From positions 1 through 35,698 of the IMG/VR virus record IMGVR_UViG_3300035670_009334: a stretch of 35,698 nt of DNA, one strand, 5' to 3'. Positions 32,454 through 35,698 of the stretch are shown piece by piece; within the stretch, counting starts at the first letter, position 1; every line of letters starts with the position of its first letter. Source of the DNA: a virus. The translations under genes and the position numbers were made by a program. Below the pieces are notes generated by a model. The model saw only the letters and a program-made list of their open reading frames with translations. It was not told the origin of the DNA and searched no databases.

Positions 32454-32472
32454 ACCGGCTAAACCTGCCGGT
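32454..32472 (+). terminator. GC hairpin, possible terminator, before element 4
   Basis: ACCGGC (32454-32459) pairs with GCCGGT (32467-32472), loop TAAACCT, followed by TTATGATAG. It is the counterpart of the 31120 hairpin; both are followed within 30 bases by AGCTAG.CAGC.GTAAAC at the start of an 80-bp element. Confidence 0.4.
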
Positions 32473-32496
32473 TTATGATAGAGTCAGCTAGTCAGC

Positions 32497-32576
32497 GTAA
32501 ACCCTTGTCATATAAGGACTTAGGGCAAAATCGCGCCACCCAACTTGACGTAAGTTGTTGCAGAATAAAGGCTTAG
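32497..32576 (+). repeat. 80-bp bipartite element, copy 4
   Basis: Units at 32497-32523 (arms GTAAACCCTT / AAGGACTTAG) and 32550-32576 (GTAAGTTGTT / AAAGGCTTAG), starts 53 bp apart. The gap to the next gene (to 32653) holds no convincing promoter; ATTGGC...TATGTAGAAA-like remains resemble the promoter at 33577 but lack a -35. Confidence 0.9.
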
Positions 32577-32653
32577 GCGCTGTTTTATTTTTGTAAAGAT
32601 ATCTAGGGGATTGGCCGATAATAATGTAGAAAGATTCTCACGGAGGAAAACAG

Positions 32654-32830
32654 ATGTACAGTATCGTAATGATGATGGGTATGCTAGGATATGGGGTTGG
32701 ATATGAGGGGTATGATGATGGGAAGTGGTATTTTGGGGTATATACGCCATCTTGTGAATATGGGTATGTTGTGACGAATAGAGAGATTTATTTAGACACG
32801 ATTTTTTCTGAAAAAACTATTGACAAATAA
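32654..32830 (+). CDS. Small Gly/Tyr-rich protein
   Basis: 58 aa with a classical ribosome-binding site (GGAGGAAAACAG before ATG at 32654), unlike the purine-leader genes. MYSIVMMMGMLGYGVGYEGY, then DDGKWYFGVYTPSCEYGYVV. The N-terminus is Met-rich and moderately hydrophobic, but too Gly-rich to be a sure membrane segment. The -35 of the next promoter overlaps its last codons. Unknown function. Confidence 0.65.
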   Translation: MYSIVMMMGMLGYGVGYEGYDDGKWYFGVYTPSCEYGYVVTNREIYLDTIFSEKTIDK

Positions 32831-32847
32831 AAATTACGGAATAAAAT
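32820..32847 (+). promoter_or_regulatory. Sigma-70-type promoter (TTGACA-16-TAAAAT)
   Basis: TTGACA 32820-32825, 16 bases, TAAAAT 32842-32847; lies across the end of the preceding 58-aa gene and drives the nuclease gene at 32882. Confidence 0.8.
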
Positions 32848-32881
32848 AGCGTCATAACCAGCACCCGATAAGGACAACGTA

Positions 32882-33436
32882 ATGGCTACTGCAACAAACA
32901 TTCCGGGTTTTGTTTCTCAGCGTGATTTTCAGAAAGCAGACAAGGACTATCTGAAAAACGAGCGTCAGAATGGTAAGTTTTCTGATCCGGTGTCTATAGA
33001 GTTCATGGCAGCCGGTGGGGAGAAGGGACGCAAAGGGGAATATCTGGTAAAGCAACAGTTTGAGAAACTGGGCTATAAAGTTCAGATTTTGAATGGATAT
33101 GACCATGCGGATCTTAGGGTGAAGATTGGAGATGAGTGGAAGTATGTTGAGGTAAAAACAGCAGCACAAGGTGGAGTTAGTGATAACTTTTGTTTCAACA
33201 ATATCAAAACCAGCAATTTCGATATTTTAGCATTAGTTATGGTTGGTTATGATTATACAAGCATTGTCATTGGCGGCAAATCTGCTAAAAGATTCATAAA
33301 TGTTTATGGTACACTAACCGATAGGGGCGAAACGGTTTATTTCAATAGGTATAGGGGCCATAGGTTTTTGAAGGGAGAGGAAAGATTCTTGACTATCACT
33401 AAAGAAAATATCCAAAAAATTCTCAATGATAGTTGA
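32882..33436 (+). CDS. PD-(D/E)XK nuclease
   Basis: 184 aa, AAGGACAACGTA before ATG at 32882. Motifs fit the restriction-endonuclease-like fold: RKGEYLVKQQFEKLGYKV (Glu53), then DHADLRVKIG (Asp77) and WKYVEVKTAAQ (Glu90-x-Lys92), with a helix between. The C-terminal half (FDILALVMVGYDYTSIVIGG) completes the beta sheet. Such proteins degrade host or competing DNA, or repair and recombine phage DNA; which is not decidable here. It is the largest gene in the array and uses its own TTGACA promoter. Catalytic residues are complete. Confidence 0.85.
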   Translation: MATATNIPGFVSQRDFQKADKDYLKNERQNGKFSDPVSIEFMAAGGEKGRKGEYLVKQQFEKLGYKVQILNGYDHADLRVKIGDEWKYVEVKTAAQGGVSDNFCFNNIKTSNFDILALVMVGYDYTSIVIGGKSAKRFINVYGTLTDRGETVYFNRYRGHRFLKGEERFLTITKENIQKILNDS

Positions 33437-33442
33437 TGTGAT

Positions 33443-33522
33443 GTAAACCCTTGCTACGTAAAGACTTACGGCGAGCGAGGCGGGCCGGCCGCGACGTAAC
33501 TCCTTTGATACCAATGACTTAG
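33443..33522 (+). repeat. 80-bp bipartite element, copy 5 (GC-rich spacer)
   Basis: Units at 33443-33469 (GTAAACCCTT / AAAGACTTAC) and 33496-33522 (GTAACTCCTT / AATGACTTAG), starts 53 bp apart. The spacer is very GC-rich (GGCGAGCGAGGCGGGCCGG with a GGCCGGCC palindrome), unlike the AT-rich spacers of copies 1-3. Confidence 0.92.
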
Positions 33523-33576
33523 GAAGCATAGCAAATACTGTGCCAAAAAAATTTTTATTTTCTCTGGATTTTTTTC

Positions 33577-33604
33577 TTGACATTGACGATATAGTATGTA
33601 GAAT
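33577..33604 (+). promoter_or_regulatory. Sigma-70-type promoter (TTGACA-16-TAGAAT)
   Basis: TTGACA 33577-33582, 16 bases, TAGAAT 33599-33604, preceded by an A/T tract (AAAAAAATTTTTATTTTC) and followed by GAAAGAAAGAAAGAAAGAGG. Confidence 0.82.
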
Positions 33605-33629
33605 GAAAGAAAGAAAGAAAGAGGATAGA

Positions 33630-33830
33630 ATGAAGATTTCAGCAGAAGAGAAGAAGCGGATTATGGATCAGAATCTGAGGTTCAGCAAGAAGATTATAGA
33701 CTTGGATGATCAGTTGAAGGATGGTATGCCGTATGCTGGAATGCAGGTTATCCGTGAGCGTATCCATATGCTAGAAGATGCGATCTTCTACAATCAAGAA
33801 TACCTTGAAGGAGGAGTTGACCATGAATAA
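33630..33830 (+). CDS. Small helical protein
   Basis: 66 aa from ATG at 33630 (AGAGGATAGA upstream); the frame is open through the promoter but that cannot be translated from this transcript. MKISAEEKKRIMDQNLRFSK, then KIIDLDDQLKDG, and QVIRERIHMLEDAIFYNQEY. Two helices with heptad-like hydrophobics suggest a coiled-coil hairpin. The next gene's start overlaps its end by eight bases. Unknown function. Confidence 0.72.
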   Translation: MKISAEEKKRIMDQNLRFSKKIIDLDDQLKDGMPYAGMQVIRERIHMLEDAIFYNQEYLEGGVDHE

Positions 33831-34053
33831 CTTTCCGCGTATGATGGCTTTTTTGGGTGATATGAGACAGGAGAAAAAGATGTACGATTTTGAGGATGTA
33901 AATCTGATTCTGGCGGAGATGGCTGACGCTGGCATTGTTGAGCCGACGATTGAGCCCATCGACGAAAATGATTGCCACCCGCTCGACTGGGCTAGTGTGG
34001 TGGGCGTAGACATTTTTGATGAAGTTTATCCCGAAACCGATTTTTGTTCTTGA
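33823..34053 (+). CDS. Small acidic protein of unknown function
   Basis: 76 aa from ATG at 33823, with AAGGAGGAG about eight bases upstream, the best Shine-Dalgarno in the array. MNNFPRMMAFLGDMRQEKKM, then YDFEDVNLILAEMADAGIVE and a C-terminus DWASVVGVDIFDEVYPETDF. Acidic, helical first half. It overlaps the preceding gene; its TGA stop is embedded in the -35 hexamer of the next promoter. No family recognised. Confidence 0.72.
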   Translation: MNNFPRMMAFLGDMRQEKKMYDFEDVNLILAEMADAGIVEPTIEPIDENDCHPLDWASVVGVDIFDEVYPETDFCS

Positions 34054-34077
34054 CACCTAAAGTTTTTCTGGTAGACT
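34050..34077 (+). promoter_or_regulatory. Sigma-70-type promoter (TTGACA-16-TAGACT)
   Basis: TTGACA 34050-34055 contains the TGA stop (34051-34053) of the preceding gene; 16 bases to TAGACT 34072-34077. It drives the acidic-protein gene and the four or more genes behind it. Confidence 0.82.
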
Positions 34078-34110
34078 GTCGATATAACAAGTAACCCAAG
34101 GAGAAAGAAA

Positions 34111-34374
34111 ATGAGTCACCCCGATCCACTGTACGATGCCGACAACTCTTACGAGGACGATGAAATGTTCACCGAGCCGGATGAGAGTGATGTTCCGTTT
34201 GCGGAGTATCTGTACGACGATTACAATGATTTTTACCGTGAAGACGAGATTGAGGAAGATGATGTTTGGGATGATAGTTATGATGATAGCATGGATGGGG
34301 ATTTTGACAGTGCCATGCGTGACGCTGGATGGGGAACAGATGAGGACTACGGTTACTATGGGGAGGACTACTGA
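34111..34374 (+). CDS. Extremely acidic protein (candidate DNA mimic)
   Basis: 87 aa with AAGGAGAAAGAAA before ATG at 34111. I count 24 Asp and 11 Glu against two Arg and no Lys, net about -33, with 13 or so aromatic Tyr/Phe/Trp spaced among the acids (EYLYDDYNDFYREDEIEEDD). That profile recalls phage DNA-mimic proteins such as Ocr-type anti-restriction factors, but no homology is claimed. An alternative is a disordered charge-buffering protein. It is first in a five-gene overlapping run, its TGA overlapping the next ATG. Confidence 0.78.
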   Translation: MSHPDPLYDADNSYEDDEMFTEPDESDVPFAEYLYDDYNDFYREDEIEEDDVWDDSYDDSMDGDFDSAMRDAGWGTDEDYGYYGEDY

Positions 34375-34772
34375 TGTACTATCGTAAAATCACAACCGGA
34401 ATGATCGAATCTACGTATGACAGCTATAAAGATTGGAGCAAAAACGGCGAACTATCATATGAACTAAATAAGCATAACGAGTATATTCCTGTGTGGAGGG
34501 AAATGTCTGACAATACAAAATGCTCCGCCATAGAATATGTATATAGCAAACGAGATGAACTAGAACTTCATTCTGGACTTGTGGAATCTTGGGTACAGGC
34601 TACAGCATATTTTATGTTGTATGATTTTACAAAAATGATTGTTCCAGACGATGAGCCAGAACTAGAAATGTTTTTCGACGATCTTGACTTTATGATGGAC
34701 GAAGATATACTGAACGACTCGGATGTTCAAGAACAGATGGGTATTGGGCCTAACTTTACTGAGGGATTCTGA
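34374..34772 (+). CDS. Protein of unknown function with acidic C-terminus
   Basis: 132 aa, coupled through a TGATG junction at 34372-34376. MYYRKITTGMIESTYDSYKD, a helical middle (KCSAIEYVYSKRDELELHSG; ESWVQATAYFMLYDFTKMI) and an acidic tail (PDDEPELEMFFDDLDFMMDE). It may pair with the acidic neighbour. Codon and base use look more AT-rich than the preceding gene. No family recognised. Confidence 0.72.
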   Translation: MYYRKITTGMIESTYDSYKDWSKNGELSYELNKHNEYIPVWREMSDNTKCSAIEYVYSKRDELELHSGLVESWVQATAYFMLYDFTKMIVPDDEPELEMFFDDLDFMMDEDILNDSDVQEQMGIGPNFTEGF

Positions 34773-34969
34773 TGAGATACTACAAATGTACCGATATTGA
34801 AACTGTGGACGGCACACCGTACAATAGTTGTGTCGTGAGTGTACCAGCGATTGATCTTAGCGAAGCAGTTGACCGATATGAAAATCTAGCGGCAGTATCG
34901 GGAGCGTTGGAAAGTATCGTTGGTGAAGTGGAACGATTTAGCATGGAGGAGATTTCGTATGCCGATTGA
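34772..34969 (+). CDS. Small protein of unknown function
   Basis: 65 aa, ATG at 34772 overlapping the previous TGA. MRYYKCTDIETVDGTPYNSC, then VVSVPAIDLSEAVDRYENLA and a helix (LESIVGEVERFSMEEI). It resembles a small alpha/beta domain with N-terminal strands and a C-terminal helix. It overlaps the next gene by 11 bases. Unknown. Confidence 0.68.
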   Translation: MRYYKCTDIETVDGTPYNSCVVSVPAIDLSEAVDRYENLAAVSGALESIVGEVERFSMEEISYAD

Positions 34970-35069
34970 TATTGACTTTATCAGTGTGACGATTGGATAT
35001 GTAGTCGGGTTTATCTTTGCATGGAGTTTGTGTGATGTTATTCATGGAGAACAGAAACATGACCAGTGA
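34959..35069 (+). CDS. Tiny single-pass membrane protein
   Basis: 36 aa: MPIDIDFISVTIGYVVGFIF followed by AWSLCDVIHGEQKHDQ. Residues about 7-25 form one hydrophobic membrane helix with a short charged C-terminus. GGAGGAGATTTCGT before ATG at 34959 is a strong ribosome-binding site inside the preceding gene. Together with the next tiny gene it forms an overlapping membrane-protein pair. Confidence 0.62.
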   Translation: MPIDIDFISVTIGYVVGFIFAWSLCDVIHGEQKHDQ

Positions 35070-35130
35070 ACAAAAGATCATCAGTGCCGGATTCTTTTTC
35101 GGTATGGTGTTTGCCTACTTTATCGCTTGA
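35059..35130 (+). CDS. Tiny membrane peptide
   Basis: 23 aa: MTSEQKIISAGFFFGMVFAY then FIA. Almost the whole chain is one hydrophobic helix. ATG at 35059 overlaps the previous gene; GGAGAACAGAAAC upstream can serve as ribosome-binding site. An in-frame ATG at 35035 would add eight residues. It ends two bases before the sixth 80-bp element. Real expression is plausible but unproven. Confidence 0.45.
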   Translation: MTSEQKIISAGFFFGMVFAYFIA

Positions 35131-35131
35131 C

Positions 35132-35211
35132 CTAAACCCTTGCCGCCAAAGGAGTTATGGCGAGCGGGGCCCGCCGGCCGAGTCGTAAGTGCTTATCTGC
35201 TAATGACTTAG
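35132..35211 (+). repeat. 80-bp bipartite element, copy 6 (GC-rich spacer)
   Basis: Units at 35132-35158 (arms CTAAACCCTT / AAGGAGTTAT) and 35185-35211 (GTAAGTGCTT / AATGACTTAG), starts 53 bp apart. The spacer begins GGCGAGCGGGGCCCGCCGG, very like copy 5. AAAAAATATTTTTC follows at once (35215-35228), as before the sigma-54-like promoters, but here leads to a TTGACA promoter. Confidence 0.92.
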
Positions 35212-35240
35212 AGCAAAAAATATTTTTCTAAAGATTTCGC

Positions 35241-35268
35241 TTGACAATGCCGATCTATATGGTATCCT
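35241..35268 (+). promoter_or_regulatory. Sigma-70-type promoter (TTGACA-16-TATCCT)
   Basis: TTGACA 35241-35246, 16 bases, TATCCT 35263-35268, downstream of element 6 and its A-tract; drives the gene at 35292. Confidence 0.75.
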
Positions 35269-35291
35269 TAGGAAAACAGAGGAGAAAGAAA

Positions 35292-35537
35292 ATGCTCGAC
35301 GGATATCACAAAACGTATAAGTTTGACAACGGCTATGGTGCCAGTGTGGTTTCTAATAACTTTTCCTACGGTGGTGATCGTGGGTTTTTTGAGGTTGCGG
35401 TGCTGGATGCCGCTGGTAATATCACGTATGATACCCCCATCACGGGGGATGTGCTTGGATATCTGGATTTTGACGGCGTTGCCAAGACGCTACAAGAGAT
35501 TCAGAATCTTCCAACTTTTGCTAATGTTGACGCTTGA
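35292..35537 (+). CDS. Small protein of unknown function
   Basis: 81 aa from ATG at 35292 (GAGGAGAAAGAAA upstream); the frame stays open leftward into the promoter. MLDGYHKTYKFDNGYGASVV, then strands (FFEVAVLDAAGNITYDTPIT) and a short C-terminal helix (VAKTLQEIQNL). It looks like a beta-sheet protein of a type common among small phage hypotheticals. A CCCCC/GGGGG palindrome lies inside (35434-35448). Its TGA stop is embedded in the next -35 hexamer. Confidence 0.75.
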   Translation: MLDGYHKTYKFDNGYGASVVSNNFSYGGDRGFFEVAVLDAAGNITYDTPITGDVLGYLDFDGVAKTLQEIQNLPTFANVDA

Positions 35538-35562
35538 CAAGTGCCGATATATAGAGTAGACT
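35534..35562 (+). promoter_or_regulatory. Sigma-70-type promoter (TTGACA-17-TAGACT)
   Basis: TTGACA 35534-35539 contains the TGA stop (35535-35537) of the preceding gene; 17 bases to TAGACT 35557-35562; leader GAGAGAAAGAAAGGGAC. Confidence 0.8.
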
Positions 35563-35585
35563 TGAGAGAAAGAAAGGGACAAAAA

Positions 35586-35698
35586 ATGACATACGATGAA
35601 GCAGTGAAGATGGTTCGTGGTAAGACTAATCGGAAAGAGCGGAAGATTGGCAACAATACCTACGCCTATATCGAATATGATGACAGCGTTTCGATCTG
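35586..35698 (+). CDS. Conserved small phage/plasmid-type hypothetical protein (partial)
   Basis: At least 37 residues before the window ends, starting MTYDEAVKMVRGKTNRKERK and continuing IGNNTYAYIEYDDSVSI. The segment RKIGNNTY followed by strands resembles a widespread family of small phage and plasmid hypotheticals (KIGNNTYL...I.VRLH.T.I) of unknown function. The start follows a promoter and purine leader. The C-terminus lies beyond the window. Confidence 0.72.
   Translation, partial: MTYDEAVKMVRGKTNRKERKIGNNTYAYIEYDDSVSI

Noticed and set aside
32577-32653. Promoter before the 58-aa gene
   Set aside because: TAGAAA near 32625 resembles the -10 at 33599, but there is no acceptable -35 at 16-18 bases.
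34136-34387. Met/Thr-rich open frame over the acidic gene
   Set aside because: It is the +1 shadow of the GA-rich acidic codons, with no ribosome-binding site.
29008-35211. CRISPR array or integron attC array
   Set aside because: Repeats are degenerate inverted pairs with whole genes between them, not short identical repeats with spacers; no Cas or integron integrase, and attC core motifs (RYYYAAC/GTTRRRY) are not consistently present.
28835-35698. tRNA genes or lysogeny functions in the small-gene region
   Set aside because: No cloverleaf-like pattern, integrase, excisionase or CI-like repressor was recognisable.

Overview
This window is part of a tailed double-stranded DNA phage (Caudoviricetes). 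The packaging and capsid genes are unmistakable: large terminase, portal, prohead protease/scaffold and HK97-type capsid protein, followed by a long tail-fibre cluster. The host cannot be read directly. A small secreted Pro/Tyr/Trp-rich protein, and intergenic elements built on GTAA...CTT / AAGG...TTAC arms, gave me an unverified impression of Planctomycetes; treat that as a guess. I saw no integrase, lysogeny repressor, tRNA or CRISPR array.

Region 1 (about 1-28,169, minus strand, AT-rich) is a packaging and structural operon read leftward. In transcription order it holds a 61-aa protein, a sigma-70-family factor, a probable small terminase subunit, GDP-mannose 4,6-dehydratase, an HNH nuclease, an ERCC4-type nuclease, large terminase, portal, protease with a nested in-frame scaffold, a decoration-type protein, the capsid protein and an intrinsic terminator. 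Then come two small baseplate-like proteins, four large adhesin/fibre genes (two with Mtd-like N-termini, one of 1821 aa, one glycine-rich), a tail-collar protein, a DUF4376-like fibre chaperone, a 104-aa protein and two fibronectin-III-rich giants. The second giant is cut by the window edge.

Region 2 (about 28,170-28,834) is the divergent control region, with back-to-back promoters whose -10 hexamers overlap. It drives the structural operon leftward. Rightward it drives a small AT-hook DNA-binding protein and a secreted protein, ended by a terminator.

Region 3 (about 28,835-35,698, plus strand) is an accessory/early-type array of about 20 very small genes, nearly all unknown, in blocks of two to seven. 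Each block is preceded by an 80-bp bipartite element: two 27-bp imperfect inverted repeats whose starts are exactly 53 bp apart in all six copies. The first three blocks then show three GCAAAATGC-type palindromes, an A-tract and a promoter matching the sigma-54 consensus (TGGCAC-N6-TGC, with the invariant GG and GC 10 bp apart). The other transcription units use TTGACA-N16/17-TAGACT-like promoters. Many of these abut or overlap the preceding stop codon, and leaders are almost pure purine. The array includes a Cys-rich zinc-finger-like protein, a PD-(D/E)XK nuclease, an extremely acidic 87-aa protein that could be a DNA mimic, and two tiny membrane proteins.

The strongest candidate for something undescribed is the regulatory architecture of region 3: a phage array that appears to use sigma-54-type promoters with upstream activator sites, combined with a phased 80-bp repeat at block boundaries. 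The phage also encodes its own sigma-70-like factor at the head of the structural operon.
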